Shown piece by piece: positions 1 to 12,750 of a stretch of DNA of 64,000 nt. The first letter of the stretch is position 1; each line of letters starts with the position of its first letter. This DNA is from Leptodontidium sp. MPI-SDFR-AT-0119 (lineage: Eukaryota > Ascomycota > Leotiomycetes > Helotiales > Leptodontidiaceae), in NCBI GenBank assembly GCA_020726505.1, contig JAHLEZ010000004.1, forward strand, positions 1,178,001-1,242,000, read 5' to 3'. Under the pieces are notes generated by a model. The model ran no database searches and had not been told where the DNA came from. It saw only the letters and a list, made by a program, of their open reading frames with translations. The translations under genes were made by a program, and so were the position numbers.

Positions 1-1118
1 TTATGATGGGGGAGTGGTAGAGGAAGCCTTGCTGACGGACACCGACATTGGTTGCGAAGCCAGTACCAGTTTGCTTCTTGGATCCTAGTGGTGGTAGGTT
101 GCAAGCTGGAGTCTTCGCTAGACCCGTCAGGCCACCTGCGAAGTTGAGAAGTTGTGCTGCTGTCAGGGAACCGATGAGGGCTGTGAGATTAGGGGCGAAT
201 AAGTTCATACGGGATTGAACGTAGTCTGTTAGAGTCTTCTTGGCTCTGTCCAGAGCAAGAGTCATGTCACATGCTTGCATAACTTGGTCGAGCTCAACGG
301 ATGACATCTCCCTTCCTTTCGTGGTGGTTGCCTCGACCGTGACAATCATCACCGACGGCCCATCTAGAACCGACCGAAGAGTAACTCCCAGTCTGTTGTC
401 TTTTGAGGTCTGAAGAGCCTTGATACTCTCTCCATCCATGGGGCCATTTCCAACGATAGCCACTACTTTGGCATAGTCCAAGGGATTCGTAACCAACGTC
501 TCCAGTTCAGGGAATCTAACCGAGTAATGATCGCGTATGAACTTGTGGACGATCATAATCTCCGTATCGATCGAAGTCGACAGAGTATTGGACTGTGTCA
601 GGAGATGGTATTCCGGATTATCTTCAATGGAACCCACGGACGTCGTCTGCTTCTCGGGGGGGTAGTGATTGAAAATGTGCGATTTTCTGTAAAATCGATG
701 CCACGTCAGGGCTAATGCGCAAAGGAATAGATGTAAACCTCGTGTCTCTTAAATATTTGGAAGGGGGAATGAGAAAATTACTGACCTCTAGAACTGGCTC
801 CAGTGTCTTCATCAACCGCGCGACACTTCGTACATCGTCAACGCCACCCAACTCCATCTTCTCCACCTTGGCTTTGGTCTCCTCTTCATCTTCTACATCG
901 AGACCCGTATCGGCGACGCCGCTCATCTCTTCGTCTTCCTCTACTTCATCCTCATCGCCATCCAGCTCCATACTGCCATTTGCGCCCAGGTACGTCGCAT
1001 TGCCATTCAGGCCATCCTTCGCGTCTTCATTGTCTGGAAACAGGCCCTCATTTTGTCCCTCGCCCTCTGATCCAGAGTCCTCAAAGTCCTGCAACAGTTC
1101 GTCTGCGAGAGTCGACAT
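1..1118 (-). CDS. PRP31: Prp31 U4/U6 snRNP splicing factor, 5' part, apparent frameshift
   Basis: Pre-mRNA splicing factor Prp31 of the U4/U6.U5 tri-snRNP, which binds the 15.5K-U4 snRNA complex through its Nop domain. The start is the ATG at 1118 (MSTLADELLQDF, then an acidic stretch). Exon 1 is 1118-786, intron 785-687 (99 nt, CTGAC branch), exon 2 runs from 686 off the left edge. Exon 2 reads KIAHFQSLPP, then the frame breaks inside a run of seven C (656-662 on this strand). Removing one C would restore a continuous family-like reading to the edge, including SIEDNPEYHLLTQ, IVHKFIRDHY, FPELETLVTNPLDYAK and, in the Nop region, FAGGLTGLAKTPACN. The break may be a sequencing indel or a real lesion. 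Divergent from CLF1. Identity is confident from the conserved blocks; the C-terminus lies outside the window. Confidence 0.9.
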
Positions 1119-1422
1119 CTTGATCTTGAGTGCGCGTTGTTGACTTGAAAGTGCTCAAAGAATGTTGGAACTTGCAGCCTCGAGTAGTTTATTGGAGGTG
1201 CACTCACTAGCGCCAAAATTTAGCTCTCAGCCTGATCCGAATTTGACCTGCAGCCTCCCCAAACACCACCACCACCACCAACACCAGACAAAGCCAAGCT
1301 CGATTGACAATTAACCACCCCCCCAGTCTTTGAATGGACTTGGATATTCCGCACACTGGGAACCTCTGGCACTATCAAAGAATCATCTCTCCGCCGCAGA
1401 ACTACCACCAAGGAACGCCATC
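1119..1422. promoter_or_regulatory. shared divergent promoter PRP31 / CLF1
   Basis: The 304 bp between the two start codons must hold both 5' leaders and both promoters. It contains a C/A-rich run of CACCACCACC type around 1266-1280 and no recognisable TATA box. Both flanking genes encode spliceosome components, so shared control is plausible. This is inference from spacing, not from a known motif. Confidence 0.6.
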
Positions 1423-3537
1423 ATGGAGTCCTCTCGAGGGCCCCCTAGGGTGAAGAATAAAGCGCCCAGCGCGATTCAAATCTCTGCTGAACAGCTCCTA
1501 CGAGAAGCAGTGGACCGACAAGACCCAGGATTAGAAAAACCAACGCAGCGTTTTGCTGATCTCGAAGAGCTCCATGAGTTCCAGGGCAGGAAGCGGAAGG
1601 AGTTCGAGGACTATGTGCGGAGGAACAGGATTAACATGAACAATTGGATGCGGTACGCGCAATGGGAATTGGAACAGAAAGAATTCAAGCGTGCGAGATC
1701 GATCTTCGAGAGAGCTCTGGATGTGGATGCGACGTCTGTCACGCTATGGATCAGATACATCGAGGCGGAGATGAAGACGAGGAATATCCAGCATGCTCGA
1801 AACCTGTTGGACCGCGCTGTTACTATCTTGCCCAGAATTGACAAGCTGTGGTACAAGTATGCCTACATGGAGGAGATGCTGGGGAATATTCCAGGTACCC
1901 GACAAGTCTTCGAGCGGTGGATGTCCTGGGAACCAGATGAGGCGGCCTGGAGCAGTTACATCAAGTTGGAAAAGAGATATGGCGAATTTCAGAGAGCGCG
2001 AGAGATCTTCCAGAGGTTTACCATGGTTCATCCGGAACCTCGAAATTGGATCAAGTGGGCTAGATTTGAGGAGGAATATGGGACGAGTGACCTTGTGAGA
2101 GAAGTCTTCGGGTCTGCTGTTGAGGCATTGGGTGACGACTTTATGGACGAACGACTCTTCATTGCATATGCACGATATGAGGCCAAGTTAAAGGAGTACG
2201 AGCGCGCCAGAGCAATCTACAAGTACGCCTTAGACCGTCTTGCGCGATCCAAGTCTGTAGCTCTTCACAAGGCATACACGACTTTCGAAAAGCAATTTGG
2301 TGATCGGGAAGGAGTTGAGGATGTCATTCTGTCTAAGCGAAGAGTGCAGTACGAGGAGCAAGTCAAGGAAAACCCCAAGAACTACGATGCGTGGTTCGAC
2401 TATGCCAGGTTAGAAGAGACAGGTGGTGATGTGGATCGCATTCGAGATGTCTACGAGAGAGCCATTGCCCAAATCCCACCGACGCAAGAGAAGCGTCATT
2501 GGAGACGGTACATCTACTTATGGATCTTCTACGCCATCTGGGAGGAGATGGAATCCAAGGATACGGAGAGAGTAAGACAGATCTACCAGGAGTGCTTGAA
2601 ATTGATACCTCACAAGAAGTTTACGTTCGCCAAGATTTGGTTGATGAAGGCTCAATTTGAAGTTCGACAACAAAACCTCTCGGCTGCGAGAAAGACCCTC
2701 GGCCAAGCTATTGGCATGTGCCCTAAGGACAAGTTGTTTAAGGGCTACGTCGAGCTTGAATTGAAGCTATTCGAGTTTGTCCGCTGCCGAACCCTCTATG
2801 AGAAGCACATCGAGTGGAACCCAGCAAACTGCCAAGCATGGATCAAGTTCTCAGAGCTCGAACGCGGTCTTGATGACCTCGAGCGAACCCGCGCTATCTT
2901 CGAACTCGCCATCGACCAACCGGTTCTCGACATGCCAGAACTGCTCTGGAAAGCATACATCGATTTTGAGGAAGAAGAGGGCGAGTACGAGCGCACTCGG
3001 CAGTTATATGAGCGACTCCTCGACAAGACGGACCATGTCAAGGTCTGGATCAGTTATGCGCACTTCGAGATCAACGTTCCAGAGGAGGATGAAGAGGAGG
3101 CGGAAGATGAGGAAGAGGAGAAGCCTGTTAGTGAGGCGGCGAAGGTGCGCGCGAGGAATGTGTTTAAGCGGGCATTGAAGAGTATGAGGGATAAGGAGCT
3201 CAAGGACGAGGTAAGGATGCTCATTTCCCTTCCATCAAGCATGTCAGATGAGATAGCTAACAACCCACAGCGCGCATCACTTCTCAATGCCTGGCTCTCA
3301 TTCGAGCGCACCCACGGCTCTGAAGAAGATATCGAGAAAGTGCAGAAACAGATGCCTCGCAAGACCAAGCGTCGCCGCAAGTTGGACGACGACAGCTACG
3401 AGGAGTATATCGACTACGTCTTCCCGGCCGACGATGTGCAGACGGCGAAGTTGTCGAATCTATTGGCTATGTCTCAGGCGTGGAAGAAAGCTGGCGGTGG
3501 GCTTATGGGGAATGGGAGTGGGAATGGTGTGGAGTAG
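1423..3537 (+). CDS. CLF1: Clf1/Syf3 crooked-neck-like splicing factor (HAT repeats)
   Basis: Scaffold protein of the Prp19-associated (NTC) complex that helps tri-snRNP recruitment and spliceosome activation. Exons 1423-3210 and 3271-3537 flank a 60-nt intron (GTAAGG to CCACAG) that is in frame and would go unnoticed as 20 extra codons. The product is 684 aa. Tandem half-a-TPR (HAT) repeats fill most of it, visible as repeated W..Y...E and R.R.IFERA patterns (for example [20 protein letters not shown] near residue 75). An acidic loop follows near residue 560, then a basic [10 protein letters not shown] segment near the C-terminus. I prefer the ATG at 1423 ([15 protein letters not shown]) over an in-frame ATG 93 nt upstream because family members begin this way. 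Length fits fungal Clf1 (about 670-690 aa). Confidence 0.95.
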   Translation: MESSRGPPRVKNKAPSAIQISAEQLLREAVDRQDPGLEKPTQRFADLEELHEFQGRKRKEFEDYVRRNRINMNNWMRYAQWELEQKEFKRARSIFERALDVDATSVTLWIRYIEAEMKTRNIQHARNLLDRAVTILPRIDKLWYKYAYMEEMLGNIPGTRQVFERWMSWEPDEAAWSSYIKLEKRYGEFQRAREIFQRFTMVHPEPRNWIKWARFEEEYGTSDLVREVFGSAVEALGDDFMDERLFIAYARYEAKLKEYERARAIYKYALDRLARSKSVALHKAYTTFEKQFGDREGVEDVILSKRRVQYEEQVKENPKNYDAWFDYARLEETGGDVDRIRDVYERAIAQIPPTQEKRHWRRYIYLWIFYAIWEEMESKDTERVRQIYQECLKLIPHKKFTFAKIWLMKAQFEVRQQNLSAARKTLGQAIGMCPKDKLFKGYVELELKLFEFVRCRTLYEKHIEWNPANCQAWIKFSELERGLDDLERTRAIFELAIDQPVLDMPELLWKAYIDFEEEEGEYERTRQLYERLLDKTDHVKVWISYAHFEINVPEEDEEEAEDEEEEKPVSEAAKVRARNVFKRALKSMRDKELKDEVRMLISLPSSMSDEIANNPQRASLLNAWLSFERTHGSEEDIEKVQKQMPRKTKRRRKLDDDSYEEYIDYVFPADDVQTAKLSNLLAMSQAWKKAGGGLMGNGSGNGVE

Positions 3538-4279
3538 GATGGTGGTTGGGGCGGGAACTAGTGGGGTCGTGTATTATTGTAGATTGGAGAATTGATGGCA
3601 CTTATGCTTTATGTGTCCGCTGGTTTTCGTTGCTTTTGATTTTATTATCATCCTTTTCTTGCGGCCCTAAGAGAATTCACAGCACTCACAGCACTAACAG
3701 CGCTTTGAGGCGCCCAAATTATTCAATGCCATGTAGCTTGAAGGTTCTTCAGGAGAAGATAAACACATACCCACAAGCTCCTTCGTCAAGAGGCTGAGAA
3801 GCTGAATGGAACGTTCCCTTCTCCTGCCAGTCCGCCATCGATTGCGTCGATTTTCCTAAGTAAAGAAGGTCACTTAGAAGAAGAAAATCATACTCACAAA
3901 CAACAGTGATAACGAGGACTGCCCCTTCAGTTCCGACTGCATCCGCGTTTTGGAACTACAGCACAGCACAACATTGTCAAGCTCAGGAGGCGAACTTTTT
4001 GAGAATATATTCAATATCATTATGCCTCCATGCTGTGGTGGTACATGACTAACGCCTCTATCATTCCTACACTTTTCAAACTCCATGATATGAAGAGGTA
4101 CTTACTCGCACGTTCGCCCCGTTGCTCATAATGACAGTAACGCCCACAATGGTATAATCCAAGTATGCATCCTTCTTTTCTTCCACACCGTGTCAAATCT
4201 CCATTCAAATTCCCACTCCTATACCATTTCAACTTCAATACCACGGCTATCCATCCAAACTCCCATCTATCCATCAAAA
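3538..4279. other. convergent intergenic region
   Basis: Tail-to-tail spacer between CLF1 and the next minus-strand gene. It should contain both 3' UTRs and polyadenylation signals. I see only short incoherent reading frames and no repeat or RNA gene. Confidence 0.6.
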
Positions 4280-6026
4280 TCACCCAATGTACACCGGCAT
4301 CCGACTCCCCTTCAAATCCGCGGGAACAATCTTGGTATCCGCCTTATCGAAATCATGCAGTAACAACCAACACAACATACGGAAAATAAGCGACACCCAG
4401 ATAACATTCCTATCCGCCTCGTCATCCTTCCTACTCTCTGTCTCTGTGCCAACGACAGCTGGGCGGATAGTCTGGAAATAGTAGCTCATGAGCGCATCCT
4501 CCTTGTTAGCAAGCACGATGACATTCAGCGGCGAGACGGGATCGTCCAGGACTTCCATGACATTAGTGATGTGCGCTACGAGGACAGCTAGGACTTCGGC
4601 CTGGCGGATGGAGAGGAGGTATGCGGTTTGTGCGTCTAGTGCGTTGTGGATGGCTTCGCGGACTTCTAGGGAGAGGTTCGCTTCGTCGCTGCAGTCGAGG
4701 GCTGTGATGGCCTTCCAATGCGTGCTGATCTCGGATATGGCGTGGTTTGAGGCGAGGTCCTCTGAGAGGATGAATTTGGAGAGTTGCGTTTGGAAGATGG
4801 ACATTAGGGTTGTTATCTTCCAGGAAGCTTTGGGGCCGTTCCTTTTTAGCCAGCTGTCGCTCGTGGGGTTGGGGACCATGCGGAAGTTGGAGCCGCGGAT
4901 GCGGAACACTTTGCTGAGCATGCCGATGATTTCGAAGGAGACTATTTGTCGTTAGTATGAATGAGTATTGAGCTATCAACTTTAGGTAAATGAGGGGGGT
5001 GGGGGCGGAGAAAGAGATAGGGCATATACCAGAAAATATGTGCTTGTGGTCTTTCTTGTATCTTTTTAACGTCTCGGCTTGACATCCAATGGACTCCAGA
5101 GTCGTCTCAACATCTTCAGGTGCTCCGAATACAAGATCAAGACTTTGCGTTTGCGTGTCCCGGTTCAAGTACGATTCCTCATCGAAGATATTGGGAACGG
5201 TACCAAAAGTCAGCTCTTTCACTGCTTCGCTTGGAATTACTCTGTTCTCTTTGAAGTTCGACTTGCCCGTTGTGGCAAATGCTACCATAACACCGAGGCC
5301 ATGAACCGTCGTAGATGTCAGGATAAAGCCATTGCCTTCAGCTCGCAGGTTCCATATCGATTGGTCAAAGACTTTCCAGTAAAGCCCTAGCATGGCCATC
5401 ATTTCTACCAGATGGCATATTGCCGAAGTGGCGTACGGTTTCGTGATTGAGGACGGAATGAAGTCCCAGGACCGGGTCTTGCATTGGAGCCCAACTGCGA
5501 GCGGGTATGTAGGATCCTTGATCTTAGTCAAACCACCTCGCGGTGGAGCTTTGGTCCGCCACTCCTGGTCCCAGGCTCTCGACTGCTCCTCCTTCAACTG
5601 TAGGGCAGAGAGTAGGTTCACCCAAGAAGCTTTCTCATCATCTGCAGTATGCACTCTAGCTGTCGCTTCAGCCTCCGCTTGTCTCTGAGCTCCGGGTGGC
5701 AGAACACGAGTATTGGTGTATGAAAGGGCCGTCCCATCGATGTAATATATGTCTTTCCCAGCAATTGGGCCCCTCTTGTTCGTAGGTGGAGCTACGAATA
5801 TGACGGGGGTTTCGAAGATGACTTCAATTCGGAATTCCTGTGGCCGTAGCTTTCGTTTTGTTCCCCGGGCCCATTCGCCCATCACCGACTCGGCACATCG
5901 TCGATACCCCTCAGCGCTTGAGAAGTATTGTTGCAGCACCTGCAGAACGGTCGTGAGGAGGGCGACGAGAGCGACTATGAGTGCTGTGAAGCCGAAGACA
6001 TTCTGGTTGATGTTGTCGAAGGCCAT
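4280..6026 (-). CDS. fungal membrane protein, modin-like family
   Basis: Predicted 552-aa protein from two exons, 6026-5030 and 4941-4280, joined across an 88-nt intron (GTATAT donor, ACTAAC branch, AATAG acceptor; phase 1, giving HIFSVSFEI at the junction). Residues about 10-32 form one strong N-terminal membrane helix (VFGFTALIVALVALLTTVLQ), followed by QQYFSSAEGYRRC. The rest is soluble-looking, with a hydrophobic stretch near the C-terminus (VSLIFRMLCWLLLHDFD). The N-terminal pattern resembles proteins named modin in other filamentous fungi; I recall this resemblance and cannot verify it. No catalytic motif is visible and I assign no function. Confidence 0.8.
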
Positions 6027-7539
6027 TGTGAAGCTGAAGCTAAAAGGGAAGTGAGACGGGGCTGTCTGGGAGAGGCAGCTGAAGATTGAGAGGTATATCT
6101 ATACTCATTATTCGCATCTGATTAGGAAATGCACGAGAAGAGAAAGTTGGAATTGTCTGTGGAAGACATGGAGAGATATTTTGTCACTTTCTCCTGTTTT
6201 GCGTTGTTCGAGCCTCCAGCCCCCAAATGCAAAGTGCTCAGCCATGCCTAGTTCGGAAACTGAACTTGCAGCCACAGCGGCTGAAGAGACACTGCCCCCC
6301 TGTCTTACCGTCACGAAGACTTGGCTCTTCTGTTGGTGAGGTTGACTTTCTGTGCATCGTGGCGTGGCTTCGAGCTTCACAACGATAATCACTTCTTACT
6401 GATTAGTGGACTGAAGCTTGATGATATCCGGCTGTGTGGAATGTTGAAAGCCGGGCCGGGTAAGCTTTCAGGGCCGAGCCTAGCGCATGATTTGTAGATT
6501 AGTAACCTCGGGGCTCGAGGAGGCTCAGCTCTGGTTTGAAAGAAGGAGTGCGAAAGGGACCCTCTCTACTAAAATTCTCCGTTATTTGTATCTCACGCAA
6601 AGTACTTCTGTCAGAGCATGTGTAAATACCATCCCATCAGATACCTTGACCTGAGCCAATCTCAGAGTCAAAGGCACAAGTTTTCAAAATCACAAGTCGA
6701 CCAAAACCTAGGGACGACAACCGAATATTTGTGAATGCTGGCTCCATTCTTGCTTGCTATTGTACAGGTGGCAGCAAAATCCATTTTATGAGTTCTTTCC
6801 ATTCCTTCCTCACGTTCGTTGGTTTCTCCCTCTATCTAACCACATCTGCTGAAAAGCTTGTGCTTTCAAAACAGGAAGGTGGTGGGTGGGTGCATGCTCG
6901 AATGCCTCGCACGCAGAACTCATGTAGATGCCTTTTAATTTTGGTGTGAGAAAAATCCTCCAAGCTCGGCCCCATTAATCGAGATTCGAGTGAGCATGCA
7001 TGCGATCAGATCAAGCCAGATCCAGATCCAGATCCAGTACAGGCGAAACAAAAAAGCAGTAGGTCGGGACGGTACGAACGCTTTTCTCTTTTGGCCTGAA
7101 GGAGTAGAAGAATGCATGGACTTTTCTTTTTGGAAGTCGAGAGGAAGAAAAAAGAGGACGGGGACGACGTGGCTATGCAGAAATATGAACAAGTAAGCAG
7201 ACAAGAGTGGCAAGGAAAGCAAGCCGTGTGCGTGCATGCCCATAAACCCTCAGGTTCCGAGAGGTGATGAGTGTGAACACCAGGCGATGAAGATGATGCC
7301 ATAAAGATCTCCAATCTTTCTGTGAGCTCCTAACAAACGCCGTGATACCATCAAACAAAACTCGTAGATACAATCAATGTCAAGTGGCTCAACCAAAGAC
7401 CCGCATAACAGCAGGAATTGAGAGCAAGTGCTAGCCGGCGGTGAAGAAAGCAGCAGAAGAGAGCTATCCTGGGGAGATCCAGGTTCCGTGTGGACGAACG
7501 AGACGACCACGGCCAGCAAGACCAAAAGTATTAAGTCGA
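6027..7539. other. intergenic region
   Basis: Upstream region of the modin-like gene and downstream region of the LARP1-like gene (both minus strand). It contains a short direct repeat of AGATCC units around 7018-7034. No reading frame with family resemblance, RNA gene or mobile element was seen. Confidence 0.5.
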
Positions 7540-10500
7540 TTAAGACAAATCCGACTTCTGATGTGGGGCGCGCTCAAGCTCCTCCCTAAGCTTGGAGTCA
7601 ACAAGGTTGTCGATTCTCTTTCGACTCTTCATATCAAGGGCTCCATCTCTCCAGGCAACGCGGAGCTTCTCCAAGGCAGGACGGGGACCCGAAGGATCCT
7701 CATTCTTGACCAAGTCCACATAGTGTAGAGCGAGAACACTAGGAATGACCTTCTTCTTGCTGCTGAGTACCTCGGCGTAGTAGCTAATGAGACTAGTCAC
7801 ACCACTCATAGCCTTGCTTTGGGCATCCTCAAAGGCGAAGTTGCGGAACTCCTGGTACATGGCGGCGTTGAAGTTTCGGCACAAGAAGTGTGACCAGAAT
7901 TCGTAGAGCAGCTTCATATCAGCATGGCTCTCGCCAGGAGCGGAGGTCTCACGGTGTTGCAAAGCACGAGAACGGAACTTGGTATACAACTCTTCCGAGC
8001 TACCAGGTGAAACGAAAGCCTGTTGCTTTTGGCCCTTGACCCACATCACTGGAGGGCCATTGTTGAATGAGCTTTGGGTGGGCGACATGGCACCGAATGG
8101 GCTTCTTGGACGACGGAGGCTATCAGGGGAACCGCTGAGGAAAATATTAGCTGGGTGCATACCAGTGAAAGTTCGGTATTGCTTACGTTTCGGACGCATG
8201 AGAACCATTTACCAAGGATCGGCTCTGACGTTGGTCATCATACAGTTCTTCAGCGATCGATCTCCCATCGATTGAACCGTTGGAGAAAGTTCTTGAAGGC
8301 ATGCTGTGGAAAGGTGACTTTGGCTTCGAGTCCTCACTGCCTTTAGGAGCCTTGAATACAAGGATCAGGTGAGCAACTTCATCATCGCTGAAGGTAGTCT
8401 CAATGTCCAGGGGTTCAGAGGTGCCGCCGTTGCTGAGTGTGGGTAGCACACCAGGGGAGAAGTCAGGTACAGCGGCTGAAAGGGGGGTCTCGGGGAAGTA
8501 TGCTCCACCATTTCCGTTTGACAGAGCGGGTGCTGGGATGCCGTTACCATTAGTATACTGGTGAAAGCCGGCTTCAGCACCGTTGGATGAGAATGCAACA
8601 GGAGACATGGTTTGCTGATTTGGCATGACCATTGAGCCCCTATGCTGGTTTTGTTGTGAGCGTTGGTGGAAGGTAGGGCCTGCATTTCTGACAGACTCAT
8701 CGCGCTCCTCCATGCCCTTGAAGACCCATTTTTCCCAACCCTCCTTTCTCCGCAGTCGGTCATGCCCATCATCGCCTCTGACAAGCTCAATGATACTAGA
8801 TTCCTGGCAGGCAAAGCGTAAGAGTTCGAACTCTTGAGTCAAGGCTTGTATACGCTTGAACCCAGCAATGAAAGCCAAGAAAACAAAACCCTGGGAGTCC
8901 ATATGCTTTCGCAGAAAGACATCCTTGCAGAGATTGTCAATCGAGAAGTAGTACTCCAACTGCATTGTGACCATTTGAAGAACAGATACTTGATCCATAT
9001 ATGGTTGATATGGCTGAGCGCTCATGGGTCCTTGCATGTGCTGGTAATCATACAGGTTAGAGGTTTGAATTGGGGACATGTGCTGTGCTAGACCACCATT
9101 TGGTGGGTAGCGTCCATACATGCCGTTGTTGGGTATCGATTGTGATCGAGAACCCCCACGTCCTCCTCGAGATGGTGGCGGTGCGTATTGGTTGCTGAAT
9201 GGGAGAGGTTGAAGAGGTGGGCTGTAAGGACCCGAAGCCTGTCGGACAGGGTATCCATTAGGTGGTTGTGGACCACCATGACCGTTGGTGAATACATTCT
9301 GTGGATGGGGTTGGCCGTTGGCGAAAGTACCATGCCCAGCTCTACCACGGAAACCACCACGACCACGGTTTGACTGGCCATCATTCCCACGAGATTGGTT
9401 CAAACCATCTTTATTGAAGTTCAAATTGTCCTTGAACTGATCAGGTGCTCTCATGCTTTGGTCAACCTTGCGATCAGCACTTGATCGCTGAAATGACTGG
9501 TTTTCAAAGAAATTTTGCTCCTGCTTCAGACCCTTGTTGTCACCACGAGTGTCTTGGCTAACTTCGAAAGACTGGTCTGGCTGACTGCCATTTGGAAGAT
9601 TTCGAATGTCACTGGTAGACTCGTTCTTAGACGAACTGGTCTTAGCCTTCTCCCCTCCTTGTGCAACGGAAGGTTTACGTCCACTTGATGGCTCGGTGGA
9701 TGGTCGGCCCTTGGTGGGAGGAGGGACAGAGCTTGATCTCGAATCACGATCGGCTGGTGAAGCTTCAGTAGCAGAAGAATTCTGCGGCTTCTCTCCTGTA
9801 CCATTCGTCGAGTGACCTGTACGTCCACCAGCCTCTGTTCGGCCACCACGAGCTCCACCACGTCCTCGACCTCCTCTGGTTGGTAGAGGTGTGTTGAATG
9901 TAACAGATGGGGTATATGGGACAGCAACCCACTTCTCCTTTGGACGAGGCTTGTTAGAAACTGTCTCATCTTTGTCCTCCTTCTCGAATTTCTCTTGAGC
10001 CTTGCGCTTCTCTTCTTCGAGTGCTGTCTCGGGAGTTGGCCATGACATAGCATCCTCTACCGGAGGTGGCAACTGGCTTGCTGCTGCCTTCTCATCCTTC
10101 TCATTTGCTCTACTCCCTCGGGCTCCAGTACGTTTGCCATTTGGGTCTTCCTTCTTTCCTGGAGTATCGCCTCCCTTCTTCTGACCTCTACTGGCACTTT
10201 GAGCATCCTTGGGCGTACCATTCTGGGATGGACTCAAAGTCTCTTCGGTCTTTCCGCGCTTCTTCTCCGCTATCTTGCCATTTGGCGTGGAGTTAAGATC
10301 GCCTGAGCTTGGTCCTACAGTCTGCGGACTCTGCGCAACCACAGGGCTTGGCCTTGCCTTAGCTGCCTCTTCCTTCCGCTGCTGCCAGAAGTTCACTGTT
10401 GGTAACGGAGCTGGGACAAAGACCTCTGGCTTGACCTCTTCCTTTTCTTTCTCAGCCTCCTTCTCGGCCTCCTTCTCGGCATTCTTTTGCTTCTTGCCTT

Positions 10501-10969
10501 TCTTGGCTCTCCGACCTTCACCATCCGCATTCTTGTCAGTGGCCGCGCTATGACGATCTCTGTTCGAATCAGGGCCTCCAACCAATGTAAAGTCGTCATC
10601 CTTGTCCTCCTTCGGTAGGGTCGACGTAGAAGCAGTGCCAAAGCTTGGGGATGCTGTGGAAGAGCTGGGTTTTAATGATGTAGAAGCCTTGGTCTCTGTA
10701 TTCCGACTAGATTCCGTCACCTCAACCTTACCCGGTGCCTCAACACTTCCATTGACACTTCTGTCGCCTCGCTCAGAGCCGGCAGATGGGGTGTGGATTG
10801 TGGATTGCGGTTCCTTAGCTGGTGTACTGATCCCGGACGCGGTGGATTGGTGTGACTGCATGGCGGAAGCTGTGGTAGAAGCAGCGCGGCCTTTGGCAGC
10901 CTGTGCATATGAAAATACCGGTGGAGCCGGCGCGGCATCGCCGTTTGATCTGGAGGGCGTGGTGCTCAT
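7540..10969 (-). CDS. LARP1-like La-motif RNA-binding protein
   Basis: La-related protein expected to bind mRNA and influence translation or stability of ribosomal-protein-type messages (Slf1/Sro9/LARP1 family). Exons 10969-8187 and 8134-7540 flank a 52-nt intron (GTAAGC to CCTCAG), giving 1125 aa. A long disordered first half is rich in S, P, G, Q and RGG-like tracts (GGRGRGGARGGR). The La motif lies near residues 655-740 (LEYYFSIDNLCKDVFLRKHM). The C-terminal exon carries a DM15-like helical repeat region (LLYEFWSHFLCRNFNAAMYQ and following), the hallmark of LARP1 rather than of genuine La. I start at MSTTPSRSNGDAAP; 25 further in-frame codons lie upstream with an ATG at 11044 but look like leader. 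No following RRM is evident. Confidence 0.9.
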
Positions 10970-12344
10970 TGTGAGTGACATGTAAGATACCAATGGAGAG
11001 ATCTCAGAACGCGTCTCCGGAGCAGACGGGTTGGTTCTCACCAAATGCTCAAATTCTCTGTACTGGACGGCGATTTAAAAATCACCACCAGATTTTGATG
11101 TCCGGAGAGGTTTGTCTGACCTCTCCGCACGATTTCCCCACTTCACCTATATCACCTGGGAAGAGATGTGGGTGAATGTAGCTGCGAAACTGAACCGTGA
11201 GTTCGGCTTCGATATTTGAGGGTATCGTCGGGGCTTTTTGGAGGGGTAAACTTCGACGAAAGGGGCGAAGTGGTCGCGCGATCTTCGAGAGAACGAAGGC
11301 CGAATTAATGTAGGAAATGAGTTGGGTATCAAGGACGGGTCGTTGAAAAACGTTGCAGGTTGGGAGATCCGCTCGCGTGGAGAGATCGAAATGGTTTGCC
11401 TGATGACACGGAAGGTGCTGGCAACGACCACAGGACCGCACAATTCCTGATTTGAAGAGAAATATTAGCTTGACAGGTCCAGCGGAGGATGACAATAGGA
11501 CGGGAGTGCAGGCAATTTGGTGAATCGGGTTGGGGATCGAGGGGATGTGCTGCTGCGCGAATAACGAGACACGCACACAAGCTGTTTGAAATGTCGCAGA
11601 AAACGGCAGACGAACCTCGAAAGATCACAGTACGAGCAAGCCAGTTGATGTGAGATGCTTCGTGAACCCCGCGGAGGGCGAACGAGTCCACAATGCAGTG
11701 GGAGAAGTGTCTCGAGCTGTTTGACAAGTACCACTGGGTGGTGGGAAAGTGGTGGCACGCTCTCGTCGCAGGAAATGCCCAGAGAAGAGGTGGTAGAAAA
11801 TCTCAAGTCGATTTCGGTGATGGGGGCGGTAGGGACGGCGCACCTCGAGAAGCTCCCAGGTGGCGAAGGGGCAAGCTGAGCGACGGGTGGTGGGAAATGG
11901 GGGAGGATGGAAGAGGGAGAGGAGGATGTTAGGGCTTTCGGTGGTGGTGGTGGTGACAGTAGAGAAGTCTTGAGGTTTCTAGTTGGCTCAATTTTTTTGG
12001 CCGCTAAGGAAGGGAAGGGAAGGCAGAAAGACGGTCCCGTCGCTTTTTTAGCGGAGTGCCTGCCGAGAGCGAGCGAGCAGAGCAGCAGTGTGAGGGAGAA
12101 AAAGAGAGAGAGTGTGTGTGTGAGTAAGTGAGTGGAGGTGGACCGACCCGATGCACAACTCATTCCTTATTTGCCTTTGCTGCTCTGTGAATCAGCTTTA
12201 TTAGGTGGGTATGTATGGTATTTACAGATCTGCGCATCTACCTAAACAAGGCCTTTTCATTTGATTGATTATGTATTACCACAGGTACTGTACATACCTG
12301 CCTGCCTATCTCTGGTCTCTTCTGGCTCTCTTGTCTTGTGTACA

Positions 12345-12366
12345 GCACGCACGCACGCACGCACGG
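12345..12366. repeat. ACGC tetranucleotide microsatellite
   Basis: About five perfect tandem copies of a four-base unit, in the spacer upstream of the LARP1-like gene. Confidence 0.8.
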
Positions 12367-12704
12367 GGGAGATTGGAGTCCCTTCCGGCTATACGATGCC
12401 GATACTTTATTACTTCAATATCACTTACTTGCCTTGCTTTCCTTCCTTCCTTGTCTTCTCCGCTGAAACATGTTTGGCAACAAACCTTCAGAACACCCAA
12501 TCGAATCCAGCAACTAACTCTTCAAATGCTCAACTCTCCCACTTTCAATCCTTTCCCAGCACCGCAATTGTGAGCAATTGTGAAGTAGGTATGAGTCTAC
12601 CGGGCACATAAGAAGGTACAGTACCTGCACCAATTGAATCCAAGCCCGGTCCTGCGGGGCTGGCCGGCTTCCTCCTAGCGAGGCCGAGGGCCAAACAGTT
12701 AAGA

Positions 12705-12750
12705 GAGGAGAGGAGAGGAGAGGGAGAGAAGAGAAGAGAAGAGGAGAAGG
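12705..12750. repeat. purine (GA-rich) tandem tract
   Basis: Runs of GAGAG and GAAGA type repeats on the + strand with almost no pyrimidine on that strand. Confidence 0.75.

Noticed and set aside
4563..5029. Continuation of modin-like exon 1 past its splice donor
   Set aside because: The frame continues as Pro/His/Arg-rich nonsense antisense-like sequence, whereas splicing yields a coherent protein.
11082..12163. Overlapping minus-strand frames of up to 232 codons upstream of the LARP1-like gene
   Set aside because: Composition is low-complexity S/P/L-rich, several frames overlap, no family resemblance, and the position fits a 5' leader or promoter.
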